Shown here piece by piece: positions 1 through 8,319 of a stretch of 64,000 nucleotides of DNA. Made by a program: the position numbers and the translations under genes. The notes beneath the pieces were generated by a model, which had not been told where the DNA came from, did not search any database, and saw nothing but the letters and a program-made list of their open reading frames with translations. Source of the DNA: Segatella hominis (lineage in GTDB: Bacteria; Bacteroidota; Bacteroidia; Bacteroidales; Bacteroidaceae). The DNA is taken from contig NZ_SGVY01000010.1 of the NCBI RefSeq assembly GCF_004535825.1, forward strand, positions 26,588-90,587, given 5' to 3'. The stretch's first letter is position 1; each line of letters opens with the position of its first letter.

Positions 1-378
1 CAGTCTATAGTGGAACCTAACTGTAGCTGTCACGATCAAACACCGATCGCCTATGGTATCTCTCTGATCTACAAGAAACGCTGGCTGGCTCGTTACTGCC
101 AGGAGCTGGGTATCAAGGTTTACGCTGATCTGAATGTGGCTCACAAGTTTATCGAGTACAATATGCTAGGTATTCCCGAAGGATATAACGCATTTTTCAC
201 CAGGGGATGCGATGGATGGCTGGAAAGCCTTAAGAGCGATCTGGAGGTGGCACAGCGTATTTCTGGGCTGGAGGTTCCAAACCTGGTGGTTTATGGAGGT
301 GGTACAGAGATCCAGGAGTTCTGCCAGAAGAAAGGCATCCTCTATCTCTCTGATTTTATCAACGCAAAGAAAATATAA
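1..378 (+). CDS. DUF4417 family protein, C-terminal part (gene cut by window start)
   Basis: The reading frame is open from base 1, so the GTG at position 10 is probably internal and the true start lies upstream. The visible part resembles the C-terminal half of DUF4417 proteins, which are common in phages and whose function is not established: a YKKRWLARY-like stretch, then a GIPEGYNAFFTRG segment, then a NLVVYGGG segment followed by QEFCQ. The gene lies 21 bp before the metallopeptidase gene and is probably in the same operon. The family assignment comes from remembered motif similarity and is fairly confident; the role is unknown. Confidence 0.75.
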   Translation, partial: QSIVEPNCSCHDQTPIAYGISLIYKKRWLARYCQELGIKVYADLNVAHKFIEYNMLGIPEGYNAFFTRGCDGWLESLKSDLEVAQRISGLEVPNLVVYGGGTEIQEFCQKKGILYLSDFINAKKI

Positions 379-399
379 ACTATAAAAATTCGTTTAAAT

Positions 400-1014
400 A
401 TGGGAAGAAACAGTGGCGGTGTTACCTCTGGAGGAACACCAAAAGGCAGAGGCGATGTAAACTACAAGGGAAAGATCACTGGCTTACGTGATCTTGTTAC
501 CGTTAAGGACAAAGCCGTATATAAGGAGTTGAAGGAAGGCATTTCCAGGTATCACACCATGTTAGGTGTTCGCCAGAAGGATGTTCGTGTGGGCACGATG
601 GAAAATGGAGTTCTGGGTGTTCATGCTACAATCGGAGGCAAGAGCGGTCAGATCATCCTTAACTCTAAGTATTTCGATCTTCCAAAAGCTAAGATCGAGA
701 CAATGCAAAAGCAAGGCATGAAGGATGGCTGGCACACAAAGACCAAGAAGCCAGTTCAGCACACCGTGATCCATGAGCTTGCACACGCTACCTGGAACAA
801 TCATCTGGACAGCGCAAATGCAAAGGCTGCAACACCAGCGGTGAAGAAGCTCTACAATGCCTGGACACGTGATCGCAAGAAGAAGGGCTATGGTCAGTAT
901 GCCAAGACCAACATCAATGAGTTTTGGGCTGAAACCTCAGCTAAGGCAGTACGTGGAGACCAGGACAGATATACACGTGCTGTGCGTGGCATCATCAAGA
1001 AATACAAGCTCTAA
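400..1014 (+). CDS. Zincin-like metallopeptidase-fold phage protein (HELAH motif)
   Basis: This 204-residue protein has a Gly-rich N terminus and an HExxH zinc motif, HELAH, at residues 125-129. About 45 residues further on, an NEFWAE segment (E174, E178) could supply the third zinc ligand. That arrangement is the signature of gluzincin-type metallopeptidases. No signal peptide is visible, so it would act in the cytoplasm or inside the virion. It sits just before the terminase genes, a place where phages often carry head-associated or injected proteins. The substrate is unknown. It could be a protease, an ejected effector or a degenerate enzyme. The fold class is well supported; the function is not. 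Confidence 0.65.
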   Translation: MGRNSGGVTSGGTPKGRGDVNYKGKITGLRDLVTVKDKAVYKELKEGISRYHTMLGVRQKDVRVGTMENGVLGVHATIGGKSGQIILNSKYFDLPKAKIETMQKQGMKDGWHTKTKKPVQHTVIHELAHATWNNHLDSANAKAATPAVKKLYNAWTRDRKKKGYGQYAKTNINEFWAETSAKAVRGDQDRYTRAVRGIIKKYKL

Positions 1015-1069
1015 CCAAAGGGCAACGAGATAGAATATTCCAGTAACAAACAACAAAAAGCAAGAAATT

Positions 1070-1300
1070 ATGAAAAAGATTCAATTAACAGAGGCAGAGA
1101 TCAAGACGATCGAGGCTTACAAGAATGATGAGATCAACACTTATTCACCAGAAAATCCAGAGGATCAGAAGAACCTGGATAGCGTGATTAACAAGGCTGA
1201 GGAACTTCTGGATGAATATCCAGATGATGAGTTTGATGATCTGGTGCTGTGGGTATATGACAAGTACAACCAGCAACAGGAGGCAGAGGCAGCTAAATAG
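1070..1300 (+). CDS. Small acidic hypothetical protein
   Basis: This 76-residue protein is strongly acidic, with many Glu and Asp residues in the second half and a short Gln/Glu/Ala tail. It is predicted to be mostly helical. I recognise no family. It lies 55 bp after the metallopeptidase gene in the same direction and is followed by a hairpin terminator, so it appears to be the last gene of that transcription unit. Acidic small phage proteins can be DNA mimics or partners of a neighbour, but nothing here proves either. Confidence 0.6.
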   Translation: MKKIQLTEAEIKTIEAYKNDEINTYSPENPEDQKNLDSVINKAEELLDEYPDDEFDDLVLWVYDKYNQQQEAEAAK

Positions 1301-1328
1301 TGTGCCATTTTACTTTTATATAAATCCA

Positions 1329-1370
1329 GGAAATCTGATGTGTATTTTGCTACTATCAGATTTTCTTTTT
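1329..1370 (+). terminator. Rho-independent terminator after the 76-residue gene
   Basis: The arms aaatctgat (1331-1339) and atcagattt (1355-1363) are perfectly complementary and are followed by tctttttat. The hairpin separates the DUF4417/metallopeptidase unit from the terminase unit. Confidence 0.75.
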
Positions 1371-1378
1371 ATGGGTAA

Positions 1379-1397
1379 TGTGTGTATTTGGTACACA
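1379..1397. promoter_or_regulatory. Operator-like inverted repeat upstream of terS
   Basis: The 19-mer TGTGTGTATTTGGTACACA holds perfect arms TGTGTA and TACACA with a 5-bp spacer. It matches the element at 9996-10014 at 16 of 19 positions; that one covers a predicted start site. No clear TAnnTTTG box is seen next to this copy, so the promoter it would control is not defined. Confidence 0.5.
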
Positions 1398-1441
1398 TTT
1401 GTCCTAAAAAACGAAACGATGGCAAAACGACATTAAAGGTT

Positions 1442-1957
1442 ATGGGAAGAATACAGAAAGGTGAACATAGGGGAAAGGAGTTTTCATCCGATTACCAGCC
1501 TAAGAACAGGCGCAAACCAAAGATCTTCACTGTGCTCAAAAAGGAGTACGGTGTGGACGTTTCTTCTTCTGTGCTGGGTGATCTGAGCCGTGAACAGATC
1601 TGTGACGTGATCAAGCTGGTACTTACAGGAGATCCCAGAAACACGATGATCCTTAACAATAAGATGGGACAGGATCTTAAGGAGATCCAGCAGAAACTTA
1701 AGGCTGGCGAGGTTCCACCAGGGATCAAGGCAACAGATTCCGTGTGGCAGCTCTATCTTTCTCTTACCAGCGCAATAACCAAGGAGACGAATGCTGGCAA
1801 GAGCGACACGTTACGCTGGTGCATAGAATTTCTTTGGGGTAAGGCTACACAGCCTATTGATAACAACATCATCCAGGCGCAAGCATCCGATGATGATCTT
1901 TCAGATGAAGATATACAGGCAGAGATCGACAAGATCGACACCGATTTAAATAGTTAG
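1442..1957 (+). CDS. Probable terminase small subunit
   Basis: This 171-residue protein lies 4 bp before the large terminase gene, the usual place for the small subunit, which binds phage DNA and feeds it to the packaging motor. The start at 1442 was chosen over an upstream ATG at 1382 because aaaggt stands directly before it and because the upstream frame would run through the operator-like element. The N terminus is basic (RRKPK) and the C terminus is acidic (DDDLSDEDIQAEIDKIDTD), which could be the contact with TerL. I see no unmistakable HTH. The assignment rests on position, size and general character. Confidence 0.65.
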   Translation: MGRIQKGEHRGKEFSSDYQPKNRRKPKIFTVLKKEYGVDVSSSVLGDLSREQICDVIKLVLTGDPRNTMILNNKMGQDLKEIQQKLKAGEVPPGIKATDSVWQLYLSLTSAITKETNAGKSDTLRWCIEFLWGKATQPIDNNIIQAQASDDDLSDEDIQAEIDKIDTDLNS

Positions 1958-1961
1958 TAAT

Positions 1962-3416
1962 ATGGATAAGAAGGCAATGTTAAAAAGAAAGCTGGAGCTT
2001 AAGAGGCTCCAGTATAGGAGGGCTGCACAGGATAGGCTGGCGATCTTCCTTAACTATACTATGCCTTCCTACCAGAGGCAGTGGTTCCATACGCTTATAG
2101 CTGATAAGTGCCAGGCACTCCTGGAAGGCAAGATCCAGAAGCTGATGATCTTTGTGCCACCTCAGCATGGAAAGAGTGAGATCGTATCACGTAGGTTTCC
2201 AGCCTGGGCATTTGGAAGGGATCCATCTTTGAAGATCGTGGAGTGTTCCTACAGCTCCACCCTGGCAGAAAGTTTCTCCAGATCCATCCAGCTAACGATG
2301 GATAGCAAGGAATACCAGGAGCTGTTTCCAGATACCCAGATCCCGAAAAGAGGTGGTGGAGGTTTGAAGCGTGATGTGGACTACTTCGATACTCTTTCAC
2401 GTGGCTTCTATAAGGCTGTGGGTGTTACTGGATCTTTAACTGGTACACCAGCCGATATAGCTATTATTGACGATCCTGTAAAGGATAAGATCGAGGCTTA
2501 TTCTGATACGTACAGGCAGCGTGTCTGGGACTGGTACACAGACGTTCTTTCTACTCGTTTGCATAACGGATCCAAGCAGCTCCTTATTATGACCAGATGG
2601 CATGAAGATGATCTGGCTGGCAAGATCCTTAAGAAGGAACCTGGCGAATGGGAGGTTTTATCCATCCCAGCGATCAAGGAGGATGAGCCAAGCCAAGAGG
2701 ATCCACGTAAGCCTGGTGAAGCACTCTGGGAGGAAAGGCACTCTCTGGAGCGACTGAGGGCGATGGAAAGGAAATCACTAAGAACCTTCACAGCTCTCTA
2801 TCAGCAGCATCCTTCTGTGGCTGGAGGTACTATCTGGAAGCGTGACTGGTTCCGTAAGATCTCAGTTCCAGAGTTCCTGGGCATCAAGAATAAGGATGTG
2901 ATCATCCACTTCTTCATGGATACAGCATACACAAAGAATAGTGGGAATGACCCTTCTGGTCAGATTGCAGCGTGCCGCATAGGAAACTATATGTATATCA
3001 CGGATGCTATTTCCGTATATAAGAACTTTCCAGAGCTGATACGCTGGATCCCAGAATATGAGAAGGCACATGGATACACGAAATCATCCACGATCAGAAT
3101 AGAGCCTAAAGCAAATGGTATCTCTGTAGTGGATCAGCTCCAGGATCAAACAGATCTGAATGTGGTGAAAACTCCTTCACCGGTTGATTCCAAGGAGGTG
3201 AGAGCGCAAGCGAACAGCGCAAAGATCGAGTGTGGACGTGTGTTCCTGGTAGAAGGTGAATGGAACGAGAACTATCTGGAGCAAGTCACCAAGTTCCCAG
3301 CTGTGGCACATGATGAGTGGGTCGATGTTACTAATTACGCTATAGACTATCTCATTAATGATGAGGTGGAGATACCAGATGATATAGAGGATCGTCTGCC
3401 AGTCTTAGATATATAA
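1962..3416 (+). CDS. terL: Terminase large subunit (DNA packaging ATPase/nuclease)
   Basis: This 484-residue protein is the motor that pumps phage DNA into the prohead and cuts the concatemer. The N-terminal ATPase has a Walker A motif VPPQHGKSE at about residues 65-73 and a Walker B IAIIDD ending at D170-D171, followed by a motif-III-like ITRWHEDD segment (MTRWHEDDLAG). The C-terminal RNase H-like nuclease half begins near HFFMDTAY, whose Asp fits the first metal ligand. The length is normal for the family. It lies between terS and portal with short gaps, as in most tailed phages. Confidence 0.93.
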   Translation: MDKKAMLKRKLELKRLQYRRAAQDRLAIFLNYTMPSYQRQWFHTLIADKCQALLEGKIQKLMIFVPPQHGKSEIVSRRFPAWAFGRDPSLKIVECSYSSTLAESFSRSIQLTMDSKEYQELFPDTQIPKRGGGGLKRDVDYFDTLSRGFYKAVGVTGSLTGTPADIAIIDDPVKDKIEAYSDTYRQRVWDWYTDVLSTRLHNGSKQLLIMTRWHEDDLAGKILKKEPGEWEVLSIPAIKEDEPSQEDPRKPGEALWEERHSLERLRAMERKSLRTFTALYQQHPSVAGGTIWKRDWFRKISVPEFLGIKNKDVIIHFFMDTAYTKNSGNDPSGQIAACRIGNYMYITDAISVYKNFPELIRWIPEYEKAHGYTKSSTIRIEPKANGISVVDQLQDQTDLNVVKTPSPVDSKEVRAQANSAKIECGRVFLVEGEWNENYLEQVTKFPAVAHDEWVDVTNYAIDYLINDEVEIPDDIEDRLPVLDI

Positions 3417-3432
3417 TCAAAATTACATAACT

Positions 3433-4857
3433 ATGGGTATTTTTTCAAGCATAACAAACAACATCAAGGCGGCTGTAGGCTACAAGCAGTCTTTCGATGA
3501 ACTCCTGGAGGCTGGTGATATAACCAGAGCCGTAGGCTTAATGACCGACTGGAGCGAGGTAGCGGCAAAGAACCTCAAAGATTACAAGATCGGATCACAC
3601 AAGATCATGGATCGCAAGGATAAAGCCGTATTTGACAAGAAGGGTAATTTCCTCAGATGGAGAAAACGCTGGAAGATCCCCCAGCCATACCAGGAGTATA
3701 TCAACGAGGTATCCCTGGTTTTCCTCTATGGTAAGCCTGTGCTCTGGGCGCAATACACAGAGAACACAGATTTTGCCTTTGATGCTTATACCAAGCTGAA
3801 TGAGGAATGCCGTTTTGATTCCATCATCCGAGAGGCGAAACGTGCCGCTGGTGCTGAGGGAACTTCTGCCATCCTCTATCATGTGTATAAGGATCGTGAA
3901 GGTAAGCCAAGGCTCCTTCTTAAGTGCCTGTGCAAGGATGAGGATGATGAGATCTACACCATCAAGGATCAGTATGGAAGGCTTACGGCTTTTGCCTGGG
4001 GCTATTACGTTACTGAGGCTGGAGGGCACACCGTACATCATATAGACATCTACACAGACGATACGATCTATGAGTGCCAGAGAGGTTCAGTAGGCTGGAA
4101 TGTGAACAAAAGAAACAACCAGATCGGCAAGATCCCTGTGCTTCTTCTGGAGCAGAAACCAGAGGCAGCTTCAGTGCAGCCGATGATCGAGCGTGTCGAG
4201 AACATGGAGAGTGTTGATGCTGATGTTGTGGATCGTTTTGCGAACCCAGCCCTGGTAGCAACAGCAGACATTCTGAATAACCTTCCAAAGGAAGAAGAAG
4301 AAGCGAAGCTCTTTGTGCTTAAGAACGGTGGTGAACTGAAATACTTATCCTGGGATCAAAGCTCTGATGCTAAGGAAAAGCAGTACCAGAGGCTTGATAA
4401 CAAGATTATGAACTTCTCCTTCACACCTCAGATCAACCTGGATTCTATGAAGAACCTGGGCAACCTGTCAGCTAAGGCGATCGTGAAGGTGTTCCTCCTG
4501 GCAGAGGTGAAGGCAGAACGACACAAGGAGAAGCACGATGGCTACATGAACCGTCACGCACACCTTATGCTAGCTATTCTCGCTAATGTGCTAGATTATG
4601 CTCATGCTGAGGAATACAAGAAGCTGGTGGTTACACATACCTTCCAGCAACCATTTGGCGAGGATTCAAGCGATGTGCTTACAGATGTGCTTAAGATGTT
4701 CGGTGCTGGTGCTCTGTCACTCCAGACAACCCTGGAACTTTCCTACCTGGTTAAGAATGCCAAGAAGGAGCTGGGCTTGATCAAGGATGAGAGAGAGGAA
4801 AGTTTGAAGCAGCAAGCAGAAATGAACAGGCAAGACGTTTTCCAACCAGCAGACTAA
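3433..4857 (+). CDS. Portal protein, SPP1 gp6-like
   Basis: This 474-residue protein lies directly after terL and directly before the minor head gene, the standard portal position. Portal proteins form the dodecameric ring at one capsid vertex, through which DNA enters and leaves. The central stem region (ENMESVDADVVDRFANPAL) and the following SAKAIVKVFLLAEVKAERHKE-type helix resemble SPP1-like portals. The C terminus is charged and helical. The length matches the SPP1-type family (about 450-500 residues). Assignment is by context and overall similarity. Confidence 0.88.
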   Translation: MGIFSSITNNIKAAVGYKQSFDELLEAGDITRAVGLMTDWSEVAAKNLKDYKIGSHKIMDRKDKAVFDKKGNFLRWRKRWKIPQPYQEYINEVSLVFLYGKPVLWAQYTENTDFAFDAYTKLNEECRFDSIIREAKRAAGAEGTSAILYHVYKDREGKPRLLLKCLCKDEDDEIYTIKDQYGRLTAFAWGYYVTEAGGHTVHHIDIYTDDTIYECQRGSVGWNVNKRNNQIGKIPVLLLEQKPEAASVQPMIERVENMESVDADVVDRFANPALVATADILNNLPKEEEEAKLFVLKNGGELKYLSWDQSSDAKEKQYQRLDNKIMNFSFTPQINLDSMKNLGNLSAKAIVKVFLLAEVKAERHKEKHDGYMNRHAHLMLAILANVLDYAHAEEYKKLVVTHTFQQPFGEDSSDVLTDVLKMFGAGALSLQTTLELSYLVKNAKKELGLIKDEREESLKQQAEMNRQDVFQPAD

Positions 4858-4860
4858 GGG

Positions 4861-5043
4861 ATGGCAAAGAAGAAACCAGATGTGATCTTTAGCGATGTGC
4901 ATTGCATAGACTGTGCTCATTGCTATGATCACCACGAAATGAGCGTTAAGGGAGTGCTCTTTATGGGTCGCTGTCCTTATAGTGAGTGGGCTGTTTTCCT
5001 TTTCCACGATTATTGCAATCACTTCAAAATGAAAAAGGCATGA
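4861..5043 (+). CDS. Small Cys/His-rich protein between portal and minor head genes
   Basis: This 60-residue protein has Cys and His residues spaced like a zinc-binding knuckle: CIDCAHC, a HH pair, then a later CPY and a C-N-H group. The start follows the portal stop by 3 bp, and its TGA overlaps the ATG of the next gene (ATGA), so it is probably translated by coupling with both neighbours. I do not recognise the family. Because it is wedged into the head module it may be a small head or packaging factor, but that is inference. Confidence 0.65.
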   Translation: MAKKKPDVIFSDVHCIDCAHCYDHHEMSVKGVLFMGRCPYSEWAVFLFHDYCNHFKMKKA

Positions 5044-6173
5044 AAATAGATTATGAACTTCTACATAGATCTATGATCGAGCGCACGAATACGTATGCCT
5101 CCAGGATCAAGACTATCTACCGGGGAGCCTTTGATCGGATCATAGAGATCATCAAGGAGTGTGATCTGGAAGATGATAAGCCTTTCAACTTCACAGATTA
5201 CGGATACAGCGAAGATGTTACTCCAGTGTTCCGAAATATGTATTCCCAGCTATACCAGGAATACCGCAAGGATATTACCTTTGAGTTTAATAAGGCGAAT
5301 AAGGATAATGACAACCTGGTTAAGGCGATCTTTGGAGCCAGATCTATAGAGGATAACCATTACGCTAAGTTCTTCCACCGAAACATGGAAGCTCTGGATG
5401 CCTTCTTCACCAGGAAGAATAACGGAATGAACCTGTCACAGCGAGTGTGGATGTATGTGGGCTTATTCAAACAGGAACTCCAGGACACTATAGACCTGGC
5501 TCTGGGAGAAGGAACAGCAGCCAACAGTCTTGCAGCCAGGATCAAGCATCTTCTGAATGAGCCAGATCGGTTCTACAGGAGATTCCGAGTTAAGACTGGT
5601 GAGGATGAGAACGGAAACCCGATCTATGGAAGGATCTGGAAAAGGCGCATCTATGACCGCAAGACTGGCTTGTATCAGTGGGTGAATGAGGATCCCAGGA
5701 AGTACCATCCTGGTATGGGTGTGTACAGATCATCTGCCAGGAATGCCCAGAGACTAGCCAGAACAGAAACGAATATCGCCTACAGAACGGCTGATTACAA
5801 CCGATGGCAGACGTTTGATTTTGTTGTGGGCTGTGAGATCAAGGTGAGCAATAACCATCCATACCCAGATATATGTGATGATCTCGCTGGCTTCTATCCC
5901 AAAGATTTCAAGTGGACTGGATGGCATCCTAACTGTAGGTGTTACATGGTTCCAGTACTGGCGGCTGAATATGAGATCCAGGATATGATCGGTAAGCTCA
6001 TGGAAAACAAGAGTAGTAAGCTGGTCGATTCCGACAACGAGATCAAGAAAATGCCTCAGTGCTTCACTACCTGGCTTGATCAGAACTGGGAACGCTACCA
6101 GGCTTCAAAGAAGAAGGGAACGCTACCATACTGGATCAAGGATAATGAGCGATATTTCAAAAAGGCTTCTTAG
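5040..6173 (+). CDS. Minor head protein, MuF/SPP1 gp7-like
   Basis: This 377-residue protein starts at the ATG that overlaps the preceding stop (ATGA). The next upstream in-frame ATG at 4986 lies inside the neighbouring gene and is less likely. Near residues 296-303 it has a WHPNCRC motif, the hallmark of the MuF-like minor head family, preceded by LARTETNIAYR, another conserved block of that family. Family members sit inside the procapsid next to the portal and help head assembly or DNA ejection. The position right after portal fits. A terminator follows. Confidence 0.88.
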   Translation: MKIDYELLHRSMIERTNTYASRIKTIYRGAFDRIIEIIKECDLEDDKPFNFTDYGYSEDVTPVFRNMYSQLYQEYRKDITFEFNKANKDNDNLVKAIFGARSIEDNHYAKFFHRNMEALDAFFTRKNNGMNLSQRVWMYVGLFKQELQDTIDLALGEGTAANSLAARIKHLLNEPDRFYRRFRVKTGEDENGNPIYGRIWKRRIYDRKTGLYQWVNEDPRKYHPGMGVYRSSARNAQRLARTETNIAYRTADYNRWQTFDFVVGCEIKVSNNHPYPDICDDLAGFYPKDFKWTGWHPNCRCYMVPVLAAEYEIQDMIGKLMENKSSKLVDSDNEIKKMPQCFTTWLDQNWERYQASKKKGTLPYWIKDNERYFKKAS

Positions 6174-6237
6174 TTTTTTCGTACATAAAATTTAGTTAAA
6201 CGTTATTTTGTTGCTCTGTTGTGAAACATGGAAACAG

Positions 6238-6268
6238 AGAAAGGGATCTCATTTCTGGGATCCCTTTT
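6238..6268. terminator. Bidirectional terminator between head genes and reversed cassette
   Basis: The arms aaagggatc (6240-6248) and gatcccttt (6259-6267) form a 9-bp stem followed by T residues on the plus strand and by a T-rich run on the minus strand. It separates converging transcription from the minor head gene and from the minus-strand cassette. Confidence 0.75.
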
Positions 6269-6293
6269 ATCATTTATGTAGCTCAGAGGATGG

Positions 6294-6527
6294 CTAAAAC
6301 CTTCCTCTCTTAGATTTCTTAGTGTGCAAGGTTCCACGCTTGATCGTGGCGAACCTGGATCTGTAGGTATTGCCTTTGAACCTTCCCCAGGTGCTCTTTG
6401 CCTTCACTCCGATCACCTCTGTAGGGATCGTGTCGTAGATCGCTGATACCGATCCGAAATACCAGTCAGTTTCACCCAGGTATGGCTTATCCAGGTGAAC
6501 GTGGATGATGCTTCTTTCCTTTGCCAT
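6294..6527 (-). CDS. Small basic hypothetical phage protein, last gene of the reversed cassette
   Basis: This 77-residue protein is strongly basic, with a C-terminal tail rich in Lys and Arg (KKSKRGRF) that suggests nucleic acid binding. The first part looks beta-rich and contains an HVHLDKPYLGETDWYFGS segment. It starts 3 bp after the preceding minus-strand gene ends and is followed by the hairpin at 6238-6268. No family is recognised. Confidence 0.6.
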   Translation of the reverse strand: MAKERSIIHVHLDKPYLGETDWYFGSVSAIYDTIPTEVIGVKAKSTWGRFKGNTYRSRFATIKRGTLHTKKSKRGRF

Positions 6528-6529
6528 AT

Positions 6530-7210
6530 TTAATCACAATTAAAATTCATATTGTCGATCTTGATACCGATCACCTTAACAGCTGTGTTGATGATCCTTG
6601 TGTGGATGGAGATCTTATAGTTACCAGCGATCTCCTGGAGTGCCTTGCATACAGCCAGGGCATCCTTATTGACGGTGCTGTGGTAAGGAGCGGACAAACG
6701 CATTCTGATAAGCTGATCATAGTGCATTTCCTTTTCTCTCACATAGGTACACAGAGCCTGGCAGATATAGATGTTCGTGAGCAAGTTATATTCTTTCAAG
6801 TATGGATACTCCTTTTTCAGCTCAGTATTGATGCAGAAGTACAGCGTTTGAACATCATTGCCAGCCTTACCCAGAAAGGCGCACACCTGGCTTTCCAGGC
6901 TGTTGATAAGATCTGCCTTATCGCCACCTATGATGTTACGGATGTATTCCTTAGTGTGTGCTCTGATCTCTCTCACAGGCTTCTTATAGTCAAGCTGTCT
7001 CTGGGCACATTCATTTGCTACAGCTGTGGCGAAACGGAATGCAGCCTGTGTCAGTACTATTGGAAGGTATGCGATTTTCAGAGCTTCCTCTGGTGTGAAC
7101 TTACTGAGCATTTCACTCAGTGTGAACTCTCTGGCTGGTAAAACCTCCTTCTGGAGCTTCTTGTTTACCAGGTTTGGCATCATGTAGCCGTTTGTGTTAT
7201 TGTCTTGCAT
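6530..7210 (-). CDS. Hypothetical phage protein of the reversed cassette (226 residues)
   Basis: This is the largest protein of the minus-strand block. It is predicted to be mainly helical, with several Cys residues and no signal peptide or obvious transmembrane segment. It begins MQDNNTNGYMMPNLVNKK and has a long central helical region. I recognise no motif. It is 37 bp downstream of the 185-residue gene and 2 bp upstream of the 77-residue gene, consistent with one operon. Codon use resembles that of the neighbouring structural genes, so it does not look like a very recent foreign insertion. Confidence 0.65.
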   Translation of the reverse strand: MQDNNTNGYMMPNLVNKKLQKEVLPAREFTLSEMLSKFTPEEALKIAYLPIVLTQAAFRFATAVANECAQRQLDYKKPVREIRAHTKEYIRNIIGGDKADLINSLESQVCAFLGKAGNDVQTLYFCINTELKKEYPYLKEYNLLTNIYICQALCTYVREKEMHYDQLIRMRLSAPYHSTVNKDALAVCKALQEIAGNYKISIHTRIINTAVKVIGIKIDNMNFNCD

Positions 7211-7247
7211 AACTCTATTTATTTAATTCTATTACTTTAATTCTGGA

Positions 7248-7805
7248 TCATCCCAAAAGATCGTAGTCAGGTTCACGACCTTCAAACTCTCGTAACTTGG
7301 AACAGCCAAAGGCACAGCTGCCATATTCGTTATCGTAAAAGTCACGACAGTTGTCGCATGGTGATTTTCGTCCAGCACCCTTCTCTAAGAAAGAGGCTAA
7401 GGCTTTCTCCACCTGTGAAACGCTGATCTTCTCATCTATGATCGCTTGATTCACTTCCTCTACAGAAACATCCGTATTCAGAGAGATCTCGCTGAAAACA
7501 GGAAAACCTAAACTTGCATACTGTCTTGCAACCTTCTTGGAAAGAAAGCCTTTCTTTCCTACTTCCAGATAGAGATCAAATATCTTTCTGGTGGAAACTC
7601 CCAGGCTTCTTGCGATCTTTGTTATCATGGAGAGTGTGGCATCCACATGATCAAAGATAGCTCTCTGGCTGGTATTCATTCCAGACATATAGGCTTCTTT
7701 AACGATATTGCCGAGCTGATCATTATCCTTCTCGCTAAGGGCTTTGAGGTTCATTCTTTCGATATAACCTTCTGCCTCTGTCATTGCTTGTTGTCTATCC
7801 ATCAT
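7248..7805 (-). CDS. Hypothetical protein with C-terminal Cys cluster
   Basis: This 185-residue protein has a helical N-terminal and middle region and ends with a Cys-rich segment, CDNCRDFYDNEYGSCAFGC. Its CxxC...CxxxC spacing could hold a zinc ion. The middle stretch TKIARSLGVSTRKIFDLYLE could contain a helix-turn-helix, so DNA binding or a regulatory role is possible but unproven. It belongs to the reversed cassette; the next gene upstream ends 24 bp before its start. No named family is recognised. Confidence 0.65.
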   Translation of the reverse strand: MMDRQQAMTEAEGYIERMNLKALSEKDNDQLGNIVKEAYMSGMNTSQRAIFDHVDATLSMITKIARSLGVSTRKIFDLYLEVGKKGFLSKKVARQYASLGFPVFSEISLNTDVSVEEVNQAIIDEKISVSQVEKALASFLEKGAGRKSPCDNCRDFYDNEYGSCAFGCSKLREFEGREPDYDLLG

Positions 7806-7829
7806 TTTATCTATGAATTAAGTTACACA

Positions 7830-8171
7830 TTACTTCTTGAAGGTGATATAGGGTGTTCCAAAAAAGAGACCCAGGAGATACTTGAACTTTGCCAGAGACA
7901 TATTCTTCACTCTGGTAACTTTGCGATCTCTGATCTCCTGGAACTTGTATGTATAAGGAGCCTTCTTGTAGTTACCGATCACCAACAGGACACAGGAAGC
8001 ATCTGGATAAAACATAGCACTCTTGATCTCTCTGGCATCCTTATCACGCATGGTAACAGCCACCAGATAATCGTTCTTTCTCTCCAGGGCTAACTTGCTT
8101 AAGCTACATCTGTAGTCTTTAGGCTCAACCATAAAAGAACCCTTTCTATTTCTGATCTTCTTCTTTTTCAT
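7830..8171 (-). CDS. Small basic hypothetical protein
   Basis: This 113-residue protein has a very basic N terminus (KKKKIRNRKG) and a C-terminal helix-rich end. The middle alternates hydrophobic and charged residues like a small alpha/beta domain (YLVAVTMRDKDAREIK, then SCVLLVIGNYKK). Its first 26 bases overlap the end of the small membrane protein gene at 8146-8319. The function is unknown. Confidence 0.6.
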   Translation of the reverse strand: MKKKKIRNRKGSFMVEPKDYRCSLSKLALERKNDYLVAVTMRDKDAREIKSAMFYPDASCVLLVIGNYKKAPYTYKFQEIRDRKVTRVKNMSLAKFKYLLGLFFGTPYITFKK

Positions 8172-8319
8172 TTTCTTTGTTGTATATGGATATTAATACT
8201 AACACCAGGAACACACATAGGATCCCAGCACGAAACGACTTATTAAAACAGGCTATGATCGCTATCATGGTGGATAGCTGGAAAGCCTTACCTGGTAGGC
8301 TCCATCTTCCTCTGATCAT
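8146..8319 (-). CDS. Very small membrane protein (57 residues)
   Basis: This short reading frame begins at an ATG that overlaps the stop of the preceding minus-strand gene (ATGA), with a strong aaaggaggt ribosome-binding sequence 6 bases before it. The product has a basic N-terminal part, a single hydrophobic segment (GILCVFLVLVLISIY) and an acidic/basic tail (NKENEKEEDQK), as in small single-pass membrane proteins. It overlaps the next gene by 26 bases. Without it there would be a 145-bp hole in an otherwise tightly packed operon. Whether it is a superinfection-exclusion or other membrane factor cannot be read from sequence. Confidence 0.6.
   Translation of the reverse strand: MIRGRWSLPGKAFQLSTMIAIIACFNKSFRAGILCVFLVLVLISIYNKENEKEEDQK

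Noticed and set aside
1212-1436. Frame of 74 codons overlapping the 76-residue acidic gene
   Set aside because: It runs through the terminator hairpin and the operator-like site, and has no ribosome-binding sequence.
6521-7141. Plus-strand frame of 206 codons in the reversed cassette
   Set aside because: It is antisense to the 226-residue gene, starts in the neighbouring start region and has Cys/His/Leu-rich composition typical of a shadow frame.
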